Shown piece by piece: positions 1-7,229 of a stretch of DNA of 7,229 bases. The notes beneath the pieces were generated by a model. The model had not been told where the DNA came from. It saw nothing but the letters and a program-made list of their open reading frames with translations, and made no database searches. The position numbers were made by a program, and so were the translations under genes. Location of the stretch: positions 1 through 7,229 of the forward strand of contig JAEUSA010000403.1 of NCBI GenBank assembly GCA_016788945.1, given 5' to 3'. The stretch's first letter is position 1. The number at the start of each line of letters is the position of its first letter. The DNA is from Leptospiraceae bacterium (GTDB taxonomy: Bacteria > Spirochaetota > Leptospiria > Turneriellales > Turneriellaceae).

Positions 1-1243
1 GCTCGCGGCGCAGCGTGGCGTTGTGGTCAGTATTCTGCACAATGGTCTTATTTATGAAGGTTCATCCGTTGTGCACGGTGCACGTGACGTGTTGCGCACG
101 ATACGCCAGCTTGAAAACAGTGTGTCGCAAAGCAGACAGAAAGGCAATCTGCAACTCGCCGCGGAACAACCGCTGCGGTTCAGCTCGGGAGCTCAAATGA
201 TCGATGAGCTCAGCGAAGCAGACAAGGCTGAATTTGCCGCCCGCCTCGCGCGGGAAATTAAGGCGCGGAAAAAACTCGTCGCTATGGCTTCAGCGCGCTA
301 CAAACAAACCAACACACGCGAGATCTATGTCAGTGGCAAAAAATGCCTTGAACAGCATCTGCCGCGCTTTGAGGCGATCTACTCCGCTGTCTTAAAAGAT
401 GACGCGACGAATTCGACCGCGCAGATATACGATGGCTTTAGCCAAAAGGGTTCGTGGGAACTCATGGGTGAGAATCTGCATTTAATCGACGGCATGCTTG
501 CCGACGGGGAGAGAATTCTCGGCGCGCCCCGGCTTGAGCCGGGTAACTACGAATGTATATTTTCGCCCTCGCTTTCAGGCATGCTGGCGCACGAGGCCTT
601 TGGTCACGGCACCGAAGCCGATACCATGCAGAAAGGGCGGGCGCGCGGCAGCGAATATCTCGGCAAATTTGTTGCATCACCGCAGGTGAGGCTTTACGAT
701 TCCCCCGGGCTGCCGAACGCTGCAGCGAGTTACTTTTTCGATCACGAAGGCATGCCCGCTGCTGAAACGCGCATAGTTGAAAACGGGATTCTGACGCAGC
801 CCATGACCGACCATGCCAGTGCATCGCGTTTGGGTCTGACGCGCTCGCCTAACGGTCGGCGCGAAAGTTTTGATCATAAAATCTATTCCCGAATGACCAA
901 TACGTATTTTATGCCCGGCAATGATGACCTTGAGGCGATGATTGCATCTGTCGATGAAGGGTTTTTCGTCGATCGTGCCACCAATGGCATGGAAGATCCG
1001 AAAAGCTGGGGAATTCAGCTCGAGGCTCTGGTTGCTCGTCGCATATCACGCGGTGCGCTGACCAATGAATATTATTCGCCGGTCATTGTTACCGGCTATG
1101 TGCCGGAAATTCTGCAATCCATTTCGATGGTTTCACCACATTTGCACATAAACGGTTTGGGTATGTGCGGCAAAGGTTACAAAGAGTGGGTCAAGGTGAC
1201 TGACGGTGGTCCCTATTTGAAGCTGCGCGCGCGCCTTGCCTAA
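1..1243 (+). CDS. TldD/PmbA-family metallopeptidase, 5'-truncated by window edge
   Basis: Probable zinc metallopeptidase of the TldD/PmbA (U62) family. Known members, usually as a TldD-TldE pair, cleave peptides such as microcin or CcdA-type substrates in the cytoplasm. The frame is open to base 2, so a GTG at 23 is unlikely to be the true start: about 413 codons are visible, against roughly 450-480 for the family. Counting residues from that GTG, the HExxxH motif is HEAFGH at 190-195 (bases 590-607), followed by GTEAD. A late GMCGKG carries Cys382, the position that supplies the third metal ligand in TldD structures. The end (VKVTDGGPYLK) also fits the family. All catalytic parts are present, so it looks active as a TldD-type subunit. 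No partner gene lies in the window; it may lie upstream. The family call is firm; the substrate is unknown. Confidence 0.88.
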   Translation, partial: LAAQRGVVVSILHNGLIYEGSSVVHGARDVLRTIRQLENSVSQSRQKGNLQLAAEQPLRFSSGAQMIDELSEADKAEFAARLAREIKARKKLVAMASARYKQTNTREIYVSGKKCLEQHLPRFEAIYSAVLKDDATNSTAQIYDGFSQKGSWELMGENLHLIDGMLADGERILGAPRLEPGNYECIFSPSLSGMLAHEAFGHGTEADTMQKGRARGSEYLGKFVASPQVRLYDSPGLPNAAASYFFDHEGMPAAETRIVENGILTQPMTDHASASRLGLTRSPNGRRESFDHKIYSRMTNTYFMPGNDDLEAMIASVDEGFFVDRATNGMEDPKSWGIQLEALVARRISRGALTNEYYSPVIVTGYVPEILQSISMVSPHLHINGLGMCGKGYKEWVKVTDGGPYLKLRARLA

Positions 1244-2556
1244 CTAGGTGATCGTTGTTCGTTTCCGCCTTTGGTCAGCCACGCCTGAGCGCCTTTAGTC
1301 TGGGAAATTTCTTTGGGTAGTTCTGTCGCTAAACGGCATTTTCCGTATTTTCCGGGTGCAATCATCGTGCCCGGCCTGCCGGGGAATCGTGTTGCCTGTA
1401 AGATTTCTAATGGCAAATGGTCGTCATAGTTGGCGCATTTTGTGACATGATCATGGCACATGATTTGCGTACAGCGGGGTGTCGGGTAAGCGATGGCGGA
1501 TGGTTTATGGGGACAGCGATTTTCTACCTGGCCAATCTCATAGCCGTAATATAAAGTTGCAAATAAATTCTCCCAGAGTCGTGAAGTAATCATCTTAAAC
1601 TGCGGATGAAATTTCCCCTGACCAAACGCCCTGCCCAGCTCGTAGAACAATAGTTCCGCCGAATTCATCGATTCATCTTTGCGGTACTGTGAGCGCAATT
1701 GCACGAAAATGTACTCGCTCAGCGCCAATGACTCGGCGGCGATTCTCTCTGGAGGCAATAATGAATCACCGTCGGGATCAAAGACATTGGTGTCGCGGTG
1801 ATGCTCTGCAATGATGGCCATAACCGGCTCGGGAACAGCTGCGATGAGCTTTTTTGCCTGTTCCGCACTCTTAGCCGCATGATTGCTCTCGCGAATCTTT
1901 TCGATATCGTTCAGGAGAAAATCATCATCGTCCGCGAGCGCGATATCGTGCAGTAAACCGGCGTATATCGCAGTGCGCACCGTCTCGCGCATGAGTTTTT
2001 CGTTGCCCGAAGCGCGGCAATATTGTTCGGCGAACCCACCGGCGACCAGTGCGACTTCACCCAAATGTGGTAACAGCGGGTCTTCTGCCTGATCTAACTT
2101 CATGAATACCGGCATGACGTCATGCCTCTGCAACAGGTTCGAAAGTACGCCACGTATGTTTACTTGCGAAGCGTCGGTCAACGCTTGTGCCACATGAAAC
2201 CGACCCGGCTGCAGGCAGCGAAACAACGAGCGGCATATTCTCTCGCGAATCGCCGTGTGTAACTGTTTTGTATCGGCAATGACGATGTTTTCGTTGAGGT
2301 TCCCGGCATTAAAAAACTGCCAGAGATTCTTTAACAAATTAGGTCTGACGTGTAAGCCGCGTTGTATCAGCACCGCCCCGGCGCTGTCGTGCACGGGTTC
2401 GGCAAATTCGAGTTGTACACCCTCGCCGGCATATTCGGTAAATTTCAGAAAATCGCGGTAAGAGGTAAACCTGAAGCCCGCCGCTTCAGCTGGAAGCTCG
2501 GGTTCCGCGAGGTGTTCTTCTTCGAGCGCTGCCTGCTCGTCGCTCATATCATGCAT
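1240..2556 (-). CDS. Degenerate HD-GYP-like HD-domain protein with Cys/His-rich C-terminal tail
   Basis: Predicted cytoplasmic protein of 438 residues, not recognised as a named gene. After an acidic N-terminus, residues about 45-90 contain DSAGAVLIQRGL, like the small N-terminal domain of many HD-GYP proteins. An HD domain follows: H164, the HD pair at 203-204 in GLLHDIAL, H226 and the HH pair at 252-253. HD-GYP enzymes hydrolyse cyclic di-GMP, but here the segment after HH lacks the GYP signature and the later Asp-containing helix reads ALSEYIF, so activity is doubtful. The tail has Cys at 348, 362, 367, 374 and 407 plus several His, suggesting a metal site. The start chosen is ATG 2556, which has AGGG seven bases upstream and overlaps rlmN by 8 bp. 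GTG 2586 (448 residues) and ATG 2547 are alternatives. It is the last gene of the leuB-rlmN run. A signalling or regulatory role is inference. Confidence 0.75.
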   Translation of the reverse strand: MHDMSDEQAALEEEHLAEPELPAEAAGFRFTSYRDFLKFTEYAGEGVQLEFAEPVHDSAGAVLIQRGLHVRPNLLKNLWQFFNAGNLNENIVIADTKQLHTAIRERICRSLFRCLQPGRFHVAQALTDASQVNIRGVLSNLLQRHDVMPVFMKLDQAEDPLLPHLGEVALVAGGFAEQYCRASGNEKLMRETVRTAIYAGLLHDIALADDDDFLLNDIEKIRESNHAAKSAEQAKKLIAAVPEPVMAIIAEHHRDTNVFDPDGDSLLPPERIAAESLALSEYIFVQLRSQYRKDESMNSAELLFYELGRAFGQGKFHPQFKMITSRLWENLFATLYYGYEIGQVENRCPHKPSAIAYPTPRCTQIMCHDHVTKCANYDDHLPLEILQATRFPGRPGTMIAPGKYGKCRLATELPKEISQTKGAQAWLTKGGNEQRSPS

Positions 2557-3586
2557 GATTTCGCCCTGCCAGCATACCACAAGCACCCTGAATATCTTTC
2601 GCCGGTGATTTTCGGTTTACTGCGACGACGTCGCGTTCCACGAGTTGGCGCCAGAAATCATAGATCTTTTCTTCAGACGGGCGGTGCATGCCATTAAATT
2701 CGGTGTTCATGGGAATCAGGTTTACCTTGGCGCGCAGCAGTTTTGCCCAACGCGCGAGTTCCCTCGCATCGTCGGGGTATATATTTATACCATCGATCAT
2801 GATGTACTCAAACATGAGTTGTCCCTGTTGCATTTCGCCGCGGTGTTCGCGCAGGTATTCGAGTACTTCTTCGAAAGAAAATTTCTCCTCGATGTCCATA
2901 ATCTCGCGGCGTTTGTCGCTAAAAACTGCATGCAACGATAGCGCGAGGCGGTAGGGTTGTTTTTCTTCGATGAAGCGTTTTATCCCCGGCAGCACGCCCG
3001 ACGTGCTGAGCGTAATGCGCCGGCGCGAAATATTCATGCCGTGCTGGTGCGCAATCAGGTCGGCCGCGCGTATGGCATTATCGTAGTTGTAGAAGGGTTC
3101 GCCCATGCCCATGAACACGACGTTGGTGATGCGCCGATCGTAGATCTGCTGCATGCCGTAGACCTGTGAAAGAATCTGTGCGGCCGTAAGATTGCCTTTA
3201 AATGCAATTTTTCCCGTCGCACAAAAGCTGCAATCAAGCGAACAGCCCGACTGCACGGAAATACAGATCGATTGCCGGTTTTCATAAGGCAACCACACGC
3301 TTTCGACTTGTTTGCCGGCAAAATCGAACAGGTATTTCGCAGTCTGGTCAGAGGGGGATTTCACCTCGTTCAGAATGCGGAAATCGGGAAAGGCGAATTT
3401 TTCCGTCAGGTAGTCCTGAAAGTCACCTTTCAGATTGGTCATCTTGCGCACATCGAACACCTGCTTCAGGTGCAGCCACTGGAACACCTGCTGCGCGCGG
3501 AATTTTTTGTGGCCGTCAGCAATGAGCAGCGCCGCAAGCTCGTCTTCACTGAGCGATAATATTTCCGGCTTTTTTTCGATACTCAA
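2549..3586 (-). CDS. rlmN: Dual-specificity 23S rRNA (A2503-C2) / tRNA (A37-C2) methyltransferase RlmN
   Basis: Radical SAM enzyme that methylates C2 of A2503 in 23S rRNA and of A37 in some tRNAs, affecting decoding accuracy and peptidyl-transferase antibiotics. The 345 residues match the usual bacterial length. The N-terminal part (ELAALL then KKFRAQQVFQWL) is the family's RNA-binding region. The [4Fe-4S] motif CxxxCxxC is at C115, C119 and C122 (CSLDCSFC). The two mechanistic cysteines are C108 (SICIS) and C336 in the C-terminal ACGML. SAM-binding MGMGEP is at 159-164 and LSLHA at 216-220. The start is TTG 3586: an in-frame TAA lies three codons upstream, no ATG occurs before residue 49, and the family N-terminus needs the first codons. 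No clear Shine-Dalgarno precedes it. It lies 31 bp after leuB and slightly overlaps the HD gene, so it is probably co-transcribed with both. RlmN fits better than Cfr because of overall sequence and context. Confidence 0.95.
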   Translation of the reverse strand: MSIEKKPEILSLSEDELAALLIADGHKKFRAQQVFQWLHLKQVFDVRKMTNLKGDFQDYLTEKFAFPDFRILNEVKSPSDQTAKYLFDFAGKQVESVWLPYENRQSICISVQSGCSLDCSFCATGKIAFKGNLTAAQILSQVYGMQQIYDRRITNVVFMGMGEPFYNYDNAIRAADLIAHQHGMNISRRRITLSTSGVLPGIKRFIEEKQPYRLALSLHAVFSDKRREIMDIEEKFSFEEVLEYLREHRGEMQQGQLMFEYIMIDGINIYPDDARELARWAKLLRAKVNLIPMNTEFNGMHRPSEEKIYDFWRQLVERDVVAVNRKSPAKDIQGACGMLAGRNHA

Positions 3587-3617
3587 AGTTAGTTAAGCCG
3601 GTATACGGCGTCCAGTT

Positions 3618-4715
<1,098 letters not shown>

Positions 4716-4750
4716 TTAAGGAGAAAACGGCAGTTGCGACAGCTTGTAAA

Positions 4751-4778
4751 TATTTAGCGACAGATCGCCGGGTGGCAA
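4751..4778 (-). promoter_or_regulatory. Possible leuB promoter
   Basis: On the minus strand TTGCCA (4778-4773, five of six to the -35 consensus) is followed after 16 bases by TAAATA (4756-4751, a weak -10 with three of six). Transcription would begin near 4743, leaving about 28 bases before leuB. The -35 lies inside the hairpin that probably ends the upstream gene. The spacing is reasonable but the -10 is poor, so this is only a candidate. Confidence 0.25.
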
Positions 4779-4799
4779 AGCCAACCGGCGATTTGCTGC
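4757..4799 (-). terminator. Hairpin after the phospholipase-like gene, probable terminator
   Basis: An inverted repeat lies 4 bp past the 3' end of the exported-enzyme gene and upstream of leuB. The core arms ATCGCCGG (4764-4771) and CCGGCGAT (4785-4792) pair perfectly. One mismatch and then TGGC/GCCA continue the stem to an AAA loop, and outer bases 4757-4763 pair with 4793-4799 apart from wobbles and one mismatch. On the minus strand it is followed by an A/T-rich stretch and not a clear T run, so it may be a weak intrinsic terminator or an RNA 3'-end stabiliser. It suggests leuB is transcribed separately from the gene before it. Confidence 0.55.
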
Positions 4800-4803
4800 C
4801 CGC

Positions 4804-5841
4804 TTATGGACGGCGGGCGATCGATTGTGCGGTCATCGCTGCGACGGCAGCGCGAATGCGCGGCATCAGTTTTTCAGCGCAAGCGACCTCATTGCTCGTG
4901 TAGTCGTTGGTATACACGGCATAGCAGTTGGTCGTTGACCATTGTGCCATGTACTTGACGATGTTCTCCGCAGACATGCCGGAAAAGGTCGTATAGTAGG
5001 TTTTAGCTTCTGCCAGCTTGGCCGGCGTTTGGCTAATCTGGTATGCCGAGTTGTAATAGTTGTCCTCAACAAAACCTTCGAAATCTGTGTGATCTTTGCC
5101 GTAATACGCACCAGCGTGGTGTGGCTGTGATGCGTCTTCGATGTAGTGATAACAACGCGCGATCAAAGTCAGGTTACCGCTGGCCACGTAGCCCGATGGG
5201 CCATCGATGAGCGCCGCGCAGGCGCTGGCGCCTGATGGCTGGTTGACATCTTGGTAGTCTGTATTGTATGCACTGGTGCTAAAGCGGCATGAGCCGCCGC
5301 AAAGATTCTTCATCCGGGTGATTGTATCACTGGTCGGGTTGAGGTTATAGTTATAGGCCTCGGTTACCCAGTCGTAGTCACCGGTTGAGCTATCGCCCAC
5401 GAGGTTATACATCGGACGGCTGCGGTAATACTGGTATCCCATCGGTTTTTGGCCATGCACGTCGGCATTGGGTGAGGTGTTGAACGCATTGACGAAGTGG
5501 GTCAGCGCGACGAAATAAGAGACGTCCACGAGGCCGAAAAGCGACGGTGAACCATTGCGCGAATAAGACCACCATGCATCATACCACTGGTCGTTGCCCA
5601 GTGGGGTATTTGGCTGGGGGATATCTTCGTCTTTTGCCTGATTGCCATACGCCGTTTTCGCCGCAGAGAGCGATCCGTAACGCGTAATCAGTTTTTGCAC
5701 GGCGGCCTGCGCCTGCGGGTCTGTGGTCATGCTGTTCAGCAGGTCGATAGCGTCCTGTGACAGCCGGCTGTGGGTTGCGCCTTTCCAGGCGAAAACCTGG
5801 CTGGTGAGTAAAACCAGCGCGATGGCGGTTATTTTCTTCAT
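4804..5841 (-). CDS. Secreted zinc-dependent phospholipase C / S1-P1 nuclease-fold hydrolase
   Basis: Exported phosphodiesterase-type enzyme of 345 residues. A Sec signal peptide (positive KK, hydrophobic 4-14, SQVFA) is predicted to be cut before W19. The mature protein would then start with Trp, whose N-terminus is a zinc ligand in this fold. Further ligand candidates are H24, an Asp near 71-73, H115 (ALTHF), then H232, D236 and H242 in HYIEDASQPHH, and H251 with E255 in HTDFE. H232, D236 and H242 have the relative spacing of H118, D122 and H128 in Bacillus cereus phospholipase C. The final HxxxE favours the phospholipase C branch over S1/P1 nucleases, which usually have Asp there. Six cysteines after the signal (181, 185, 208, 230, 306, 321) could form three disulfides. 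No lipobox is seen, so it is likely periplasmic or secreted. ATG 5841 fits the signal peptide, but no Shine-Dalgarno is seen. Lipid versus nucleic-acid substrate cannot be decided here. Confidence 0.8.
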   Translation of the reverse strand: MKKITAIALVLLTSQVFAWKGATHSRLSQDAIDLLNSMTTDPQAQAAVQKLITRYGSLSAAKTAYGNQAKDEDIPQPNTPLGNDQWYDAWWSYSRNGSPSLFGLVDVSYFVALTHFVNAFNTSPNADVHGQKPMGYQYYRSRPMYNLVGDSSTGDYDWVTEAYNYNLNPTSDTITRMKNLCGGSCRFSTSAYNTDYQDVNQPSGASACAALIDGPSGYVASGNLTLIARCYHYIEDASQPHHAGAYYGKDHTDFEGFVEDNYYNSAYQISQTPAKLAEAKTYYTTFSGMSAENIVKYMAQWSTTNCYAVYTNDYTSNEVACAEKLMPRIRAAVAAMTAQSIARRP

Positions 5842-5961
5842 AATGTACTATATGTGCGAACGGATGTACACCGTGCCAAAAAAATGACATTATTGTCAGT
5901 ATGTGCCCCCGTATGCTCCAAATGGCTCGACGAACCCGGTGCATAGTTAGTCATCACCTCC
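5842..5961. promoter_or_regulatory. Divergent intergenic region, probable promoters for the phospholipase-like and aldo/keto reductase genes
   Basis: These 120 bp separate two divergent genes and must hold their promoters unless transcripts come from further away. On the minus strand TATAGT (5852-5847) is a good -10-like hexamer ending only 5 bp before the ATG at 5841. If used, the mRNA would be nearly leaderless, but no -35 sits at the right distance. On the + strand TTGTCA (5893-5898) resembles a -35 but has no well-spaced -10. ATGTAC occurs twice (5843-5848 and 5864-5869), 21 bp apart, which is two helical turns. No promoter can be assigned firmly. Confidence 0.4.
5842..5961 (-). other. 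Near-perfect Shine-Dalgarno with short reading frame ahead of the phospholipase-like gene
   Basis: On the minus strand GGAGGTGAT (5961-5953) matches the anti-Shine-Dalgarno of 16S rRNA over nine bases. Eight bases later comes an ATG at 5944. The frame from it starts MHRVRRAIWSIRGH and crosses the start of the phospholipase-like gene at 5841 in another frame, continuing to 5579 (121 codons in total). The part inside that gene resembles no protein family and is probably only a shadow frame. The first 34 codons lie in otherwise non-coding sequence and could act as a leader, but the strong ribosome site may be coincidence. Confidence 0.15.
5885..5898. repeat. Inverted repeat TGACA-N4-TGTCA, operator-like or weak hairpin
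   Basis: Perfect 5-bp arms TGACA (5885-5889) and TGTCA (5894-5898) around TTAT, in the middle of the divergent intergenic region. Its position suits an operator for a dimeric regulator. On the minus strand the repeat is followed directly by a run of seven T (5884-5878), so a short attenuator-like hairpin is an alternative reading, though the stem is weak. No regulator family is assigned. Confidence 0.35.
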
Positions 5962-6768
5962 ATGGCACAGACTCTCACGCTAAATACAGGGCAAAAGATA
6001 CCCCAGCTCGGTTTTGGCGTCTGGAAAGCCTCTGAGGGAGAATGTTATAAGGCCGTGCGTACCGCGCTCGATACCGGTTACCGCCACATCGACACAGCCC
6101 GCATCTACGGCAATGAGGTCGATGTGGGAAAGGCGATCCGCGACAGCGGAATCGACCGCAGCGAAATTTTCGTCACCACGAAGTTGTGGAACAGCGACCA
6201 AGCCAAAGCCCAAAAGGCATTCGACGACAGCATGGCGCGCCTTGGCCTCGACTATCTTGATCTGTATTTGATCCATTTTCCTGTGACGAAAACGCGTGCG
6301 CAGGCGTGGAAAGACCTCGAAGCCATACACAAGACCGGCCGCACGCGTGCGATCGGCGTGAGTAACTATATGCCGCGCCATCTCGACGAACTTTTGTCAT
6401 CCGCTGCGGTGAAACCCGCGGTGAACCAGATTGAGCTGCATCCCTATCTTAGCCAAAACGAGCTCAAAACTTACTGCGAATCGCACGGTATGCTAGTCGA
6501 AGCTTATAGCCCCTTGGCGCATGGGCAAAAGGTGGCGGATGTATCGCTCAAACCAATGGCGGCAAAGTATGGCAAGACGGTCGCACAGCTGATTTTACGC
6601 TGGTCTGTACAGAAAGGGAATATTGTGCTCGTAAAGTCCGTGTCGCCGCAGCGCATCGCCGAGAACTTTGCGATCTTCGATTTTAATGTCGAACCGGCTG
6701 ATATGGGTGTGCTCGACGGCCTTAACGAAAATCTACGAACCTGTTGGGATCCATCTCAAACACCTTAA
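5962..6768 (+). CDS. Aldo/keto reductase, 2,5-diketo-D-gluconate reductase-like (AKR5 type)
   Basis: Cytoplasmic NAD(P)H-dependent reductase of aldehydes and ketones, a single TIM barrel. The 268 residues match prokaryotic AKRs. The N-terminal TLNTGQKIPQLGFGVWK is the usual first hairpin and strand. The catalytic tetrad is complete: D44 (HIDTA), Y49 (RIYGNE), K74 (TTKLW) and H105 (LIHFP). Also present are GVSNY at 132-136, NQIELHPYL at 155-163, AYSPLAHG at 181-188 and the cofactor segment VKSVSPQRIAEN at 224-235. The last has Val where IPKS-type enzymes have Pro. It ends in WDPSQTP. Closest by memory are DkgA/YvgN-like enzymes; the real substrate is unknown, with methylglyoxal or other small carbonyls as common activities. 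ATG 5962 is set by the family N-terminus and an in-frame TAG upstream. The bases just before it read CACCTCC, the opposite of a Shine-Dalgarno. It is transcribed alone and ends inside a hairpin. Confidence 0.93.
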   Translation: MAQTLTLNTGQKIPQLGFGVWKASEGECYKAVRTALDTGYRHIDTARIYGNEVDVGKAIRDSGIDRSEIFVTTKLWNSDQAKAQKAFDDSMARLGLDYLDLYLIHFPVTKTRAQAWKDLEAIHKTGRTRAIGVSNYMPRHLDELLSSAAVKPAVNQIELHPYLSQNELKTYCESHGMLVEAYSPLAHGQKVADVSLKPMAAKYGKTVAQLILRWSVQKGNIVLVKSVSPQRIAENFAIFDFNVEPADMGVLDGLNENLRTCWDPSQTP

Positions 6769-6801
6769 TCATTTGCCGACCAACGGTCAGCAAATGATTA
6801 A
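6765..6801. terminator. Probable bidirectional terminator between convergent genes
   Basis: Arms TTAATCATTTGC (6765-6776) and GCAAATGATTAA (6790-6801) pair over 12 bp. After one C-A mismatch, GACC pairs with GGTC around an AAC loop. The reductase stop codon TAA (6766-6768) is inside the left arm, and the permease gene ends 16 bp to the right. Being symmetric and lying between converging 3' ends, it can serve both transcripts. Neither side has a real T run; the stem base is only A/T-rich. Confidence 0.65.
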
Positions 6802-6816
6802 TGGCATGTTCTACGG

Positions 6817-7229
6817 TTATTTTTTGAATTTCTGCCACACAAAAAACGACACCGCACCTGCGGCGGTGATCGCAATGGCGACCAGCGACTGTTTAGTTTT
6901 ATAGATCAGTGAAGAAGCCATCATAAAGGCCGAAACCGTGAGATAGATTACGGGAAACAACGGAAAGAGCGGTGAACGATAAGGACGATTGGCGATGATG
7001 TCCGATTTATTACGAAAGTGAGCAAAGAGCAAACCGAAAATGGTCAACCAAGGGAAGAAGCTCAGCGCAAAGCCCATGAAGATCAAGAGGTTAAGCGTGC
7101 CACCGAAACCAAAGGCAAGAATATACGCGACGCTGATGCCCGTTTGTAGTAGAATGGCAAATGCGGGGGTACCAAGCTTTGGCTGCACTTCAGCGAGTTT
7201 CTTGAACAATAAACCCTGTTCAGCCATCG
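6817..7229 (-). CDS. APC-superfamily amino-acid permease, C-terminal part, truncated by window edge
   Basis: C-terminal part of an amino-acid/polyamine/organocation (APC) transporter of the inner membrane, with a LeuT-type fold. About 137 codons are visible out of the usual 430-480. The frame is open to the window end, and the Met at 7227 is internal, since MAEQGLLFKKLAEVQPKLGTPAFAIL corresponds to the conserved loop and helix in the middle to late part of such permeases. Four hydrophobic segments at about residues 20-40, 45-69, 88-108 and 113-131 fit TM9-12. Between the second and third, FRNKSDIIANRPYRSPLFPL matches the typical RPYR-x-P loop of the family. The substrate cannot be read from this end. 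The gene converges with the aldo/keto reductase gene and shares its terminator hairpin. Confidence 0.88.
   Translation of the reverse strand, partial: MAEQGLLFKKLAEVQPKLGTPAFAILLQTGISVAYILAFGFGGTLNLLIFMGFALSFFPWLTIFGLLFAHFRNKSDIIANRPYRSPLFPLFPVIYLTVSAFMMASSLIYKTKQSLVAIAITAAGAVSFFVWQKFKK

Noticed and set aside
462..824. Minus-strand open frame of 120 codons inside the TldD-like gene
   Set aside because: Composition is Arg/Ala/Cys-rich, as expected for a shadow frame in G+C-rich coding sequence, and it overlaps the HExxxH region of a firm gene.
2557..2586. GTG start at 2586 for the HD protein, adding ten residues
   Set aside because: It would overlap rlmN by 38 bp, and the ATG at 2556 has a better-placed AGGG.
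2362..2697. Plus-strand open frame of 111 codons across the HD gene and rlmN junction
   Set aside because: It is antisense to two supported genes and has no family resemblance.
4717..4722. AAGGAG on the + strand just outside leuB
   Set aside because: The nearest downstream start-like codons on + give only a few codons before a stop, so it does not lead into a gene.
5980..6381. Open frame of 133 codons on the minus strand
   Set aside because: It is antisense to the aldo/keto reductase gene, with no recognisable domain or ribosome site.

Overview
The window is a compact stretch of bacterial chromosome with about 50-55% G+C by eye. It holds seven protein-coding genes, two of them cut by the window edges. 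No RNA genes, insertion sequences, CRISPR arrays or phage genes were seen. The gene set, the leuB sequence and the unusual HD-domain protein look most like a spirochaete of the Leptospirales, for example a Turneriella or Leptospira relative. This placement rests on remembered family resemblance, not on a search, so it is tentative.

Layout from left to right: (1) the 3' part of a TldD/PmbA-family metallopeptidase gene on the + strand. It converges on, and overlaps by 4 bp, (2) a minus-strand gene for a degenerate HD-GYP-like protein with a Cys/His-rich tail. That gene is the last of a minus-strand run of three, read (4) leuB, (3) rlmN, then the HD gene. Spacing is 31 bp between leuB and rlmN, and rlmN probably overlaps the HD gene by 8 bp, so the three are likely co-transcribed. 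(5) Upstream of leuB, also on the minus strand, is a gene for a secreted zinc-dependent phospholipase C / S1-P1 nuclease-fold enzyme, separated from leuB by a strong hairpin. (6) A 120-bp divergent intergenic region follows, then an aldo/keto reductase gene on the + strand. (7) The last gene is the C-terminal part of an APC-superfamily amino-acid permease on the minus strand. It converges on the reductase gene, with a 37-nt near-perfect hairpin between them that probably terminates both.

Functionally this is a mixed housekeeping and metabolic neighbourhood: leucine biosynthesis, rRNA/tRNA methylation, peptide maturation or degradation, carbonyl reduction, amino-acid transport and one exported hydrolase. 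No coherent new defence or mobile system is visible. The points most worth a second look are the HD protein, which has lost the GYP signature and gained a Cys/His tail; the Gly-to-Tyr change in the leuB GDGIGPE motif; the phospholipase-like protein, whose predicted cleavage leaves the required N-terminal Trp; the divergent intergenic region with a near-perfect Shine-Dalgarno and a short overlapping reading frame; and the lack of Shine-Dalgarno sequences at most gene starts here.
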